A DNA stretch of 64,000 bases from Phycisphaerae bacterium (GTDB lineage: Bacteria; Planctomycetota; Phycisphaerae; Phycisphaerales; UBA1924). Shown one piece after another: positions 19,509-27,060 of this stretch (position 1 is its first letter; every line of letters begins with the position of its first letter). Below the pieces are notes generated by a model. It did no database searches, was not told the origin of the DNA, and saw nothing but the letters and a program-made list of their open reading frames with translations. The stretch lies in contig VGXM01000010.1 in NCBI GenBank assembly GCA_016873295.1, positions 1 through 64,000 of the forward strand. The letters run 5' to 3'. Both the position numbers and the translations under genes were made by a program.

Positions 19509-19880
19509 CTACGGCGAAGGCCGGCCCTGCGCGCGGTGACGCCCGTCGAGGAACACCCTCGCCAGGCTCGTCCGCTGCACCAGAGACGCCACGCTCATGT
19601 TCTCCACCCGATACACCAGGAGTTGCTCGCTCCGGTTGTCGAGAACCACGAGGACCTCCTCGTTCCCGACGTCGGCGGTCATCACCGCCAGCGAGCCCAC
19701 GTGGCTCACCATCCCCGCCTGCGCCGGGGCCACGCCCAGGAGCCACAGCGGATCGACCGCCGCCGCGCCCGACGAACCCCATCCCCGACCGACCAGGAAC
19801 GCGCACGCCGCCGCCAGCGCCGCCGCCGTCCACCACAGGCGCGACGTCGGGAAGGGTGGGTTGGTGGCGTTCGTGCTCAT
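19509..19880 (-). CDS. Small membrane-anchored protein, paralogue of next gene
   Basis: A 123-residue protein with one N-terminal signal-anchor helix (about residues 16-36) and a short exported domain containing EEVLVVLDNRSEQLLVYRVE. That segment looks like a single beta-propeller-type blade. It resembles the matching segment of the upstream gene at 19877. The start codon overlaps that gene's stop by 4 bp (ATGA), so the two are translationally coupled. Function unknown. Confidence 0.75.
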   Translation of the reverse strand: MSTNATNPPFPTSRLWWTAAALAAACAFLVGRGWGSSGAAAVDPLWLLGVAPAQAGMVSHVGSLAVMTADVGNEEVLVVLDNRSEQLLVYRVENMSVASLVQRTSLARVFLDGRHRAQGRPSP

Positions 19881-20203
19881 CGACCCATGGGTGCCTTGGT
19901 GTCGGCGTCCAGGCTCCGGTAGGCGAACCCGAGGAACTCCTTGCGGGTCTGATCCCAGCGGAACACGACCAGCTCGGAGTTGGCCCCGTCGACCACGTAC
20001 AGGGCGTGGGCCGACCCCGAGCCCGTCTTCCCCGACACCATCGTGTACTCGCCCCGGGCCCGGGCCGGCGCCTGCCCCTGGGCCGACGCCGGCATCGGCG
20101 ACCACGACCAGACCACCAGCACCGCCAGCACGCACCCCAGGACCGCGTTGAGAACCAGCGCGGCGCGATGCGACCGCTGGGCTGCTTGCTCGGGTCCGCT
20201 CAT
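19877..20203 (-). CDS. Small exported protein, paralogue of the gene at 19509
   Basis: A 108-residue protein with an N-terminal hydrophobic helix (about residues 16-35, then MPASAQG) and a single short domain with ALYVVDGANSELVVFRWD. This aligns with the VLVVLDNRSEQLLVYRVE stretch of the downstream protein, so the two probably arose by duplication. It overlaps the downstream gene by 4 bp and follows the 79-residue gene after 8 bp. I do not know its function. Confidence 0.75.
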   Translation of the reverse strand: MSGPEQAAQRSHRAALVLNAVLGCVLAVLVVWSWSPMPASAQGQAPARARGEYTMVSGKTGSGSAHALYVVDGANSELVVFRWDQTRKEFLGFAYRSLDADTKAPMGR

Positions 20204-20211
20204 GACGCCGC

Positions 20212-20451
20212 TCAGTCCTGGTGCCCGCGCTTGCTGGGAATGACGGCCGCGCCCACGCACAGCCCCACGATCAACGCGATGCCCAGCAGGTTGAAGAACG
20301 AGGGCGGCCCGGGCTGATCGAAGGGCGTCGGCGGACGGATCGTCGTGTCCTTGGCGCTCGTCCCGCCCCGGGGCTGGGCCAACGCCACCCCCGTGCACAG
20401 CACGCTCGCCAGCAACGCCACCGCCAGGCCCTTCTTCGTCGGTCCGCTCAT
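20212..20451 (-). CDS. Small two-helix exported protein
   Basis: A 79-residue protein. A signal-peptide-like N-terminus (KKGLAVALLASVLCTGVALAQ) is followed by a Pro/Thr linker and a second helix (FFNLLGIALIVGLCVGAAVI), ending in a basic KRGHQD. It heads a tightly packed group of three small envelope proteins (20451 to 19509). Not recognised. Confidence 0.7.
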   Translation of the reverse strand: MSGPTKKGLAVALLASVLCTGVALAQPRGGTSAKDTTIRPPTPFDQPGPPSFFNLLGIALIVGLCVGAAVIPSKRGHQD

Positions 20452-20507
20452 GCGGCAATCCTACCACGCACGCCGGGCCCGGGGCCCGACCCTGACAGAC
20501 CCCGCCG

Positions 20508-21137
20508 TCACCCGCACACGGGGGCCGCCAGTTCCTCGAAGACCGCCGGCGGCAGGTCCACCGTGCGCCAGCGAGGGCTCCGCAGCCTCATGCGCTCGGC
20601 GTAGCGCTCCACGTCCACCCCCCGCACGGTGTACCACCGCCCGGCGTGCTCGAAAACCTCGTGAAACAGCCCGTCGGGCGGCACCTGGTCGCACCAGTAG
20701 ATGAACACGAACGCCGCCGCGAACTGCCCCCCGAACAGCCGACGCCACCGCTGCATCGACGTCACGTCGTCGAGCGTGACCCAGCACTCCAGCCGCGGCG
20801 GGGCCTGCGCCCGCCCCGCCCGGCGCGGGCGATCCTGGGCGATGGGGCGGTCCAGGGCCGCCACGCCGCGCGAAGGCCTGCCGATCTTCCGCCCCTTCAC
20901 CTCGACGAGCAGGTTGCTCGGGCCGCCCTCCCGCCCTGTGTCGCCGTAGATCACGTAGTCGAAGCTCTTGAGCAGCTCGGGCCGTCCCGGGTCGCCGGGA
21001 TGCTCGGCGCGCACGCTGAAGTCGGCACCCTCGGGGAGCAAGGTGCGCCGGGCCTCGTCGACCGAGACATAGGGCACGCGCCGGCTCCGCAGGTACTGCT
21101 CGAACGCCGACTCGTAGTGCTTCCACACCCGCCCCAT
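20508..21137 (-). CDS. HYExAFE family protein, possible nuclease fold
   Basis: A 209-residue protein. The N-terminus KHYESAFEQYLRSRRVPYV carries the HYExAFE motif of a planctomycete family of unknown function. In this sequence the central part, SFDYVIYGD ... SNLLVEVKGRKIG, has the spacing of a PD-(D/E)XK nuclease core (Asp, then Glu-x-Lys), with an upstream Glu in the first helix. I infer a restriction-endonuclease-like fold from this; no enzymatic evidence exists here. The gene starts 3 bp after the mlaD-type gene on the same strand. Confidence 0.8.
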   Translation of the reverse strand: MGRVWKHYESAFEQYLRSRRVPYVSVDEARRTLLPEGADFSVRAEHPGDPGRPELLKSFDYVIYGDTGREGGPSNLLVEVKGRKIGRPSRGVAALDRPIAQDRPRRAGRAQAPPRLECWVTLDDVTSMQRWRRLFGGQFAAAFVFIYWCDQVPPDGLFHEVFEHAGRWYTVRGVDVERYAERMRLRSPRWRTVDLPPAVFEELAAPVCG

Positions 21138-21140
21138 GGC

Positions 21141-22430
21141 TCACCGCCCCTTGATCAGACGGTCCAGCAGCTCCTGCTCGCGGCGCTGATACTCCGCGAA
21201 CGCCTCGCGCAGCCGCGACCGCAGGTCGGCCAGTTCCTCGCCCTCCACCCCTCCCTCGGGCGCCTGGCGCCGCGCCATTGCCTCCAGCGACTCGCTCACG
21301 GCCCGCAGGTCGCTCACCGCCGACGCGTAGCTCCGCGCCGAGTCGTACAGCAGCTGCTGCTCCAGTTCCTTCGTGTCCGGGCGGACCAGGAGCCGCCAGG
21401 GCTGCGAGCGCACCTCCACCGCCACCAGGCGAAGCTGGTCCGACATCAGCCGAAGGTTCGCCATCGCCTTGCGCACGTTGGGCGTCTGCTCCGCCAGCAC
21501 GTCCCCGGCGTCCGCGACCAGCCCCCGGAACTGCTCCAGCGTCGCCTGCACCTGCGCGATCCCCTTCTCCAGCTCGTCGACCGTCGGACCGGCCAACCGC
21601 GCCGACGCCCGATCCGCGTTGTCCACGATCGAATCGAACTGGGCACGGTTCTCGTCCACCGCCGCACGCAGCGACTCGGCCGCCGACCGGGCCTCCTTCA
21701 CCGTCGCCTCCGCCTCGTCCATCACCGCCGACACGCGCGACCCGCCCTCGCTCAGGTCCACGGTCAGGGCGTCGACCCGCTCCAGCCAGCCGGGCCACTT
21801 GGCGTGGGCTTCCTCGACCATCGCCCGGAGGCCCTCGAGCGAGCCCTGCAACAGCGGCCCGCTCTCGTCCACCATCCGCCGCACGCTCGCCACGGCGTTC
21901 TCGGCGTCCGCGATGATCCTCCGGATCCGGTCGCGCTGCTCGGGCCCGAACCCGGCCTGGGCCAGGAACGCGGGCGGCGCCGGCATCCCCGTCACCGCCT
22001 CCCCCGGCGCCAGCCGCTCGCGCTTCTCGCCCGGCTGCTCGGGTCCCCCGACCGACACGATGTTGACGCTCGACATCGAGCCCAGCAGCGGCCTCTCCAG
22101 CGTCACCACCGCGTTGGCGTACAGGGGCACGTTCGACCGTACCCGCACGCGCAGGTCCCACCCCGTGGGCAACTCGTTCCCCTGCGCGTCCGTGCCGGTC
22201 ACGGGATCGACGCTTACGACCAGCCCCACCTCCTGCCCCCCCATGTGCACGGGCGAGCCGGGCTGGATCCCCGACGCCCCGTCCGCCAACGTGAAGTAGA
22301 AGCGGTACGGCGTCGTGCCCGCCGTGTCCGTCCGTCCCCCCAGCACGAAGCTGCCCCACACCGCCAGGGCCACGCCCGCCAGGAGGAACGCCCCCGCCAG
22401 GATGTTGTTCCGAGTGCCCGCGCTCGTCAC
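21141..22430 (-). CDS. MlaD/MCE domain protein
   Basis: A 429-residue protein with a GTG start. It has one N-terminal anchor helix (about residues 9-29) and an MCE domain (YRFYFTLADGASGIQPGSPV, then GGQEVGLVVSV and a VRSNVPLYANAVV strand). A long alpha-helical, coiled-coil-prone C-terminal region (about residues 190-429) is typical of lipid-transport MCE proteins. It ties the inner-membrane ABC transporter to lipid passage across the envelope. It follows the MlaF-type ATPase gene by 12 bp with a GAGGGACGAC ribosome site. No MlaE permease gene is next to them. Confidence 0.9.
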   Translation of the reverse strand: MTSAGTRNNILAGAFLLAGVALAVWGSFVLGGRTDTAGTTPYRFYFTLADGASGIQPGSPVHMGGQEVGLVVSVDPVTGTDAQGNELPTGWDLRVRVRSNVPLYANAVVTLERPLLGSMSSVNIVSVGGPEQPGEKRERLAPGEAVTGMPAPPAFLAQAGFGPEQRDRIRRIIADAENAVASVRRMVDESGPLLQGSLEGLRAMVEEAHAKWPGWLERVDALTVDLSEGGSRVSAVMDEAEATVKEARSAAESLRAAVDENRAQFDSIVDNADRASARLAGPTVDELEKGIAQVQATLEQFRGLVADAGDVLAEQTPNVRKAMANLRLMSDQLRLVAVEVRSQPWRLLVRPDTKELEQQLLYDSARSYASAVSDLRAVSESLEAMARRQAPEGGVEGEELADLRSRLREAFAEYQRREQELLDRLIKGR

Positions 22431-22442
22431 GTCGTCCCTCCG

Positions 22443-23363
22443 TCAGCCCTTGGTGGAAACCACGCTGGGGGTCTCGGGAAGGTGCCCGGGGTCCCCCAGC
22501 AGGTCCTTGGCGAACGCCGCCACGCTCGTCCGCTCGGCCAGGGGCCCGTGCGCGTCCCCGCGAAGGAACTGCCGCAGCAGGCGCTCGCGCTCGCTCAGGT
22601 TGGCGGCCTCCGCCTCCGGCATCCGCCGCAGCGCGTCGAACCACTCCCGCCGCTCCACCTGCAGGATCCGCCCCTGGTCCAGCATCGCCATGCGGTCGGC
22701 GACCGTGAACGCCGAGTCCATCTCGTGCGTCACCACCACGCTCGTCACCCCCATCTGCCGCGACAGGGCCACGATGAGCTGGTCGATCTGGGCGCTGGTC
22801 ACCGGGTCCAGCCCCGCCGACGGCTCGTCGTAGTAGAGCAGCGACGGGTCGAGCGCGATCGCCCGCGCCAGCCCCGCCCGCTTCTTCATCCCCCCCGAGA
22901 TCTGCGACGGGTACTTGCCCGCGTGCTCCCGCAGCCCCACCATCTCCAGCTTGATCTTCACCTGGATGTCGATGATCGCGCCCCCCAGGTCCGTGTGCTC
23001 CCGCAGCGGCAACGCCACGTTCTCCGCCAGCGTCATCGAGTTGAACAGCGCCCCCGACTGGAACAGGATCCCGAACCGCTGCCGCAGCCGGTTCAACTCC
23101 TCCTCGTCCAGGTCGGCGATGTCCTGCCCCAGGATCCGCACCGTCCCCTCGTCGGGCTTGAGCGACCCGATCATCAGCCGCAGCATCGTGCTCTTCCCCG
23201 AGCCCGACCCGCCCATCAGCACCATCGTCTCGCCCGGCATCACGTCCAGGTCGATCCCCGACAGCACCGCCCGCCCCTCGAACCGCTTCACCACCCCCCG
23301 GCACGAGATCACCGGCTCGACCTTGGGCCGCTCCCCCGCGATGGATTCGCCCGTCGTCCCCAT
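22443..23363 (-). CDS. MlaF-type ABC transporter ATPase
   Basis: A 306-residue ATPase with Walker A GGSGSGKSTM, the Q-loop region FGILFQSGALFNSMTL, signature ISGGMKKRAGLARA, and Walker B LLYYDEPSAGLDPVTS. The FQSGALF and SGGMKKR forms are typical of the MlaF/Mkl group, which powers phospholipid or sterol transport with MlaE and MlaD. About 60 extra residues at the C-terminus follow the H-loop (VVVTHEMDSAF). It is co-transcribed with the MlaD-type gene; the expected permease is absent on the upstream side (23364-23497 holds no gene). Confidence 0.93.
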   Translation of the reverse strand: MGTTGESIAGERPKVEPVISCRGVVKRFEGRAVLSGIDLDVMPGETMVLMGGSGSGKSTMLRLMIGSLKPDEGTVRILGQDIADLDEEELNRLRQRFGILFQSGALFNSMTLAENVALPLREHTDLGGAIIDIQVKIKLEMVGLREHAGKYPSQISGGMKKRAGLARAIALDPSLLYYDEPSAGLDPVTSAQIDQLIVALSRQMGVTSVVVTHEMDSAFTVADRMAMLDQGRILQVERREWFDALRRMPEAEAANLSERERLLRQFLRGDAHGPLAERTSVAAFAKDLLGDPGHLPETPSVVSTKG

Positions 23364-23497
23364 CGATCAGCCCCGCCCCCGCGCCCCGCTCCCCCGCCGC
23401 TCCCCAACACCCACACGCCCGGGATGACGACTCCCAGACCAATCCCGGGATCTCCCACCCGCGGCGCGACCCGCCCACCCCGCACGCAGTTCCCGCA

Positions 23498-24238
23498 TCA
23501 CGCACCGCCCCCCGGCGCCGGCGCGGGCGGCGCGGGAGCCCCCTGATCGAACAGCCAGATCGGCTCGCCCTGCGCCGGCACCACGATCACGTTCACCAGC
23601 GGACCCGCCGGAGTCGTCTGCGACCCGGGCTGCGGGTCCGCCAGGAACACGATCGGCGCCTGGCCCTTCTCGAACACGCCCATCAGCGGGATCTGCCTGG
23701 CCGTCGAGCCCGACAGGCTCGGCCCCAGCCCCCCGATCGCCGCCCCCGCCGCGACCATCTTGAACCCCCCCTCCACGCCCTTGTACGCCCCCAGCGTGGC
23801 GGTGTAGCGGTCGCGGAACGACGCCAGAGCCTCGGCGGTCAGGGGCTGCGGCGTGTTCGTGGAGAACAGCGGCGCCGCCGCGTTCACATCCCCCTGCTCC
23901 GCCGCCGTGAACACCGCCCCGTAGGTCTTGAGCTGGTTCATCACCAGGACCAGCCCGACCGTCACCAGCAGCCCCAGCACGATCCCGAGCATGCTGGTGA
24001 TCAGCCCCGCGGAAGCCAGGCCCTTGCCGCCCAGGCGCCCCGCCGACCCGCTGATCGCCACGATCGCCCCGATGGCCAGCCCCGCCCCCGTCAGCCCGAT
24101 CACGGGCCCGACCGCCGGGATGCAGCAGAGCACCAGCGAGATCGCCCCCGCCACGATCGAGAGCGTCGCCAGCAGGCTGATCCGTGCCGGTGCGCTCCCC
24201 GGTTCGAAGGCCTCCGCCGCGTAGTTCGACTGGCTCAT
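23498..24238 (-). CDS. DUF4190-like membrane protein
   Basis: A 246-residue protein. Residues 20-105 form a DUF4190-type pair of helical hairpins (LLATLSIVAGAISLVLCCIP, then LASAGLITSMLGIVLGLLV). The remaining 140 residues are exported or soluble with an A/G-rich body and an Ala/Pro tail. DUF4190 proteins are envelope proteins without assigned activity. The C-terminal part resembles none that I know. Confidence 0.75.
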   Translation of the reverse strand: MSQSNYAAEAFEPGSAPARISLLATLSIVAGAISLVLCCIPAVGPVIGLTGAGLAIGAIVAISGSAGRLGGKGLASAGLITSMLGIVLGLLVTVGLVLVMNQLKTYGAVFTAAEQGDVNAAAPLFSTNTPQPLTAEALASFRDRYTATLGAYKGVEGGFKMVAAGAAIGGLGPSLSGSTARQIPLMGVFEKGQAPIVFLADPQPGSQTTPAGPLVNVIVVPAQGEPIWLFDQGAPAPPAPAPGGGA

Positions 24239-24258
24239 GCCCGGAGCATATCAGCCGC

Positions 24259-25401
24259 CTAACCCCCGCGGACCCGCTCCACCGCCCACGCCACGAGGTC
24301 CGCCGCCTCGTCCACCTCCGCCTCCGTCGTCTGTCGGCTCAGGCTGAACCTCAGCGACGCGTGGGCCACCGCGTCCGGCACCCCCATCGCCAGCAGCACG
24401 GGCGACGGGTCCAGGCTCCCCGACGAGCACGCCGCCCCCGCCGAGGCGCACAACCCCCGCTCCGACAGCGCCAGCAGCAGCGCCTCCGAGTGCGCGCCGG
24501 GGAACCCGATGTTGGTGGTGTTCCACACGCGGGGCCCTCCCCCGTTGACCACCGCGCCCGCCACCCGATCCAGCACGCCCCGCTCGAAGCGGTCCCGCAG
24601 ACCCTGCATGCGGTCCCGCGCCGCGCCGTCCTTCAGCCACGCCGCGGCCTCGCGGGCCGCCGCCCCCGCCCCGACGATCCCCGGCACGTTCTCCGTCCCG
24701 CCCCGCCTCCCCAGCTCCTGCGTCCCGATCAGCGTCGGCCTCAGCCGCACGCCCCGCCTCACCCACAGCGCCCCGACCCCCTTGGGCCCGTGAAACTTGT
24801 GCGCTGAGAGCGACAGCAGGTCCACGCCCGCCGACCTCACGTCCGTCGGCTCCTTCCCCACCCACTGCACCGCGTCGCAGTGCAGCGGCACGCCGGCCGA
24901 CCGGCAGAGCCTCGAGACCAGGTCGATCGCCTGGGCCACCCCCGTCTCGTTGTTGGCCCATTGCACGCTCACCAGCGTCGGACGCTCCGCGTCCAGGAGC
25001 GAAGCCAACGCCAGGAGATCGACCTGCCCGGACCCGTCCGTGAGCAGCGGGATCCAGACGACCCGGGCGGCGCCCGTGCGCTCAAGGTGCTCGGCCAGTT
25101 CGCGCACCGCCGCGTGCTCCACGCGCGTCGTTGCCAGCACCGGCGCCTTGGCCCCGGCCAAAAGCCCCCGGATCGCCAGGTCGCACGACTCGGTCCCGCC
25201 GCTGGTGAAGATCAGGTCCCGCGGCTCGCCCCCGATCAGCGCCGCGACGTCACGCCGGGCCAGCTCCACCTCGCGCCGCGCCGTCTGCCCCTCGCGGTGC
25301 ACGCTCGACGGGTTGGCCCACCCCTCCTCCAGCGCGCGCCGGCACGCCTCCACCACCCCCGGCAGGGGGCGCGTCGTCGCGTTGTTGTCCAGGTAGATCA
25401 C
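24259..25401 (-). CDS. Cysteine desulfurase (NifS/IscS family)
   Basis: A 380-residue PLP enzyme that takes sulfur from cysteine for Fe-S or thio-modification. It has a GTG start. The N-terminus IYLDNNATTRPLP, the GGTESCDLAI motif, and the PLP lysine in SLSAHKFHGPKGVGALW are intact. The active-site cysteine sits in ASAGAACSSGSLDPSPVL, the long-loop group I arrangement of NifS/IscS. No scaffold (IscU/NifU) gene is adjacent, so the sulfur acceptor is not indicated by context. Confidence 0.93.
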   Translation of the reverse strand: MIYLDNNATTRPLPGVVEACRRALEEGWANPSSVHREGQTARREVELARRDVAALIGGEPRDLIFTSGGTESCDLAIRGLLAGAKAPVLATTRVEHAAVRELAEHLERTGAARVVWIPLLTDGSGQVDLLALASLLDAERPTLVSVQWANNETGVAQAIDLVSRLCRSAGVPLHCDAVQWVGKEPTDVRSAGVDLLSLSAHKFHGPKGVGALWVRRGVRLRPTLIGTQELGRRGGTENVPGIVGAGAAAREAAAWLKDGAARDRMQGLRDRFERGVLDRVAGAVVNGGGPRVWNTTNIGFPGAHSEALLLALSERGLCASAGAACSSGSLDPSPVLLAMGVPDAVAHASLRFSLSRQTTEAEVDEAADLVAWAVERVRGG

Positions 25402-25466
25402 GCGCGATCATACCGGCGGGAGCCCCCCGCCCGGCATCACCGCCGACGGCCCCCCGCCGTGATCGC

Positions 25467-25472
25467 TAGGCT
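25467..25472 (+). promoter_or_regulatory. Candidate -10 box (TAGGCT) for second MlaF-type ATPase
   Basis: The hexamer ends 11 nt before the ATG at 25484, in the short gap between divergent genes. It fits the TANNNT-near-start pattern seen at other operon heads in the window. Confidence 0.35.
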
Positions 25473-25483
25473 CCCGTCAGGCG

Positions 25484-26290
25484 ATGGAACCACGCGACGA
25501 GATCCGGGGAGAGGAAGTCCGCAAGGCGTTCGGGGCCCACACCGTCCTCGACGGCGTCTCGCTGGCCGTCCCGCCCGGGAGCATCGTCGCCATCGTCGGC
25601 GGCTCCGGCTCGGGCAAGACCGTCCTCCTCAACATTCTCACCGGGCTCCTCCCGCTCGATTCCGGGCGCGTGCTCGTCACCGACCACTCCGACCCCGCGG
25701 CCCCCCTCGTCGACCTGGCCGCCCTCGGCGAGGACGCCCGCGACCGCGTCCGCCTGCACTGGGCCGTGGTCTTCCAGCACAACGCCCTGCACTCGGGCAC
25801 CGTCCGCGACAACATCGCGCTGTGGCTCCACGAGCACACCGACCTGGACGACGCCGCGATCGAGGCCCGCGTGCGCGAGAGCCTCCAGGCCGTCGCCCTC
25901 GACGTCGACGACGTCATCGACAAGGACCGCGAGGAACTGTCCGGCGGCATGGCCAAGCGCGTCGCGGTGGCCCGGGCCCTGGCGATCGACCCCATCGACA
26001 TCTTCTACGACGAGCCTACCACGGGCCTGGACCCCGTCTACGCCGGGCACGTCCACGAACTGATCTGGAACGTCCACCACCGGGCCCGCGAGGACGACAA
26101 GCCCCGCACCACGCTGCTGGTGACCCACGACCGCGAGCTGCTCCGCCGCCTCCACCCGCGGGTCGTCATGCTCGCCGACGCCCGCGTCTGCTTCGACGGC
26201 CCGTACGACGACTTCACCCGCTCGCCCCTGCCCGAAGCCCGCGAGTACCTCACGGCGATGCCCGCTCTGCACCTCCGCGAAGCCCGCTGA
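25484..26290 (+). CDS. Second MlaF/Mkl-type ABC transporter ATPase, orphan
   Basis: A 268-residue ATPase with Walker A GGSGSGKTVLLN, VVFQHNALHSGTV in the Q-loop region, signature LSGGMAKRVAVARA and Walker B IFYDEPTTGLDPVYAG. It belongs to the same lipid-transport ATPase group as the gene at 22443 but is clearly a separate line (inserted residues around 'DHSDPAAPLVDLAALGED'). No permease or MCE gene is beside it; the gene stands alone between a divergent cysteine desulfurase and convergent nuoI. Confidence 0.9.
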   Translation: MEPRDEIRGEEVRKAFGAHTVLDGVSLAVPPGSIVAIVGGSGSGKTVLLNILTGLLPLDSGRVLVTDHSDPAAPLVDLAALGEDARDRVRLHWAVVFQHNALHSGTVRDNIALWLHEHTDLDDAAIEARVRESLQAVALDVDDVIDKDREELSGGMAKRVAVARALAIDPIDIFYDEPTTGLDPVYAGHVHELIWNVHHRAREDDKPRTTLLVTHDRELLRRLHPRVVMLADARVCFDGPYDDFTRSPLPEAREYLTAMPALHLREAR

Positions 26291-26297
26291 TAGTCGG

Positions 26298-26314
26298 ACC
26301 GGCCTCCGGCCGGT
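26298..26314. repeat. REP-like palindrome, family A
   Basis: ACCGGCCTCCGGCCGGT, a near-perfect palindrome just after the stop of the gene at 25484. The same sequence type recurs at 48.1 and 56.7 kb. Confidence 0.6.
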
Positions 26315-26352
26315 CTCCCCCGATCCGGCGCCCGGCATGACGAGCACGCCAA

Positions 26353-26414
26353 CGAGCCCCACGCGCAAGCGTGGGGGAGCGGCGCACGCCCCCGGGCTCG
26401 CGCCCGGGGCTCGT
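26353..26414. repeat. REP-like palindrome pair, family B
   Basis: Two adjacent imperfect hairpins: CGAGCCCCACGCGCAAGCGTGGGG and CCCCCGGGCTCGCGCCCGGGG. The same pair occurs at 28.2 and 45.7 kb. It lies between convergent genes and may also stop transcription. Confidence 0.6.
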
Positions 26415-26438
26415 CTCGCGCCGCCCGGCACGACGGCG

Positions 26439-26984
26439 CTACATCGGCTTCTTGTTGATCGTCACGTCGTACACGTGCAGGAGCTTCTCCTTGTCGAAGA
26501 CCATCTCCTGGCGGCTGCGACCGACGAAGTCGTACTCCGTCGTCAGCTCGATGGCGTCCACCGGGCACGCCTCCTCGCACATGCCGCAGAAGATGCACCG
26601 CAGCTCGTCGATCTCGAACTTGACCGGGTACTTCTCCCGGTCGTCCCACGGGCTCTCCCCCGCCTGGACGTGGATGCACCGGGCCGGGCAGATCGTCGGG
26701 CACATCATGCACGCCACGCACTTGACCCGACCCTGCTCGTCGCGGTTGAGGCGGTGGAACCCCCGGAAGTTCCGCTTCTCCATGCCCCCCTCGACCACCG
26801 CCAGGTCCTCGCGCCGTTGCTCGGGGTACTGCATGGTCCGGCTGCCCTTGCCGTGCCCGAAGGCGTGGAACAGGTGCCGCAGCGTGGTCCCCATCCCCTT
26901 GAAGACCTCGGGGAGGTACAGGCTCTCGGCCCGGGTCATGGGGGGCACGCTCAGCACCTTGATGTCGCGCTCGGGGATGGCCAT
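26439..26984 (-). CDS. nuoI: NADH-quinone oxidoreductase subunit I
   Basis: A 181-residue complex I subunit carrying two 4Fe-4S clusters (N6a/N6b), which pass electrons towards quinone. Both ferredoxin motifs are complete: CVACMMCPTICPARCI and CIFCGMCEEACPVDAI. The start at 26984 (MAIPERDIKV) gives a sensible N-terminus; a longer frame upstream is Arg/Gly-rich and overlaps the next gene. A TATAG sequence lies just above the start. The gene stands alone, away from nuoG at 12.6-14.4 kb. Confidence 0.94.
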   Translation of the reverse strand: MAIPERDIKVLSVPPMTRAESLYLPEVFKGMGTTLRHLFHAFGHGKGSRTMQYPEQRREDLAVVEGGMEKRNFRGFHRLNRDEQGRVKCVACMMCPTICPARCIHVQAGESPWDDREKYPVKFEIDELRCIFCGMCEEACPVDAIELTTEYDFVGRSRQEMVFDKEKLLHVYDVTINKKPM

Positions 26985-27046
26985 GGCGCGGGCACTATAG
27001 AAGCCGGGCCCCCCGAGTGGCGCATCCGCCCGGGGCCCAGAGCCGA

Positions 27047-27052
27047 TAGACT
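27047..27052 (+). promoter_or_regulatory. Candidate -10 box (TAGACT) before gene at 27061
   Basis: TAGACT ends 8 nt before the ATG, so the transcript would start at or next to the start codon. The same hexamer heads both copies of the duplicated cassette. Confidence 0.45.
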
Positions 27053-27060
27053 GTGCCACC

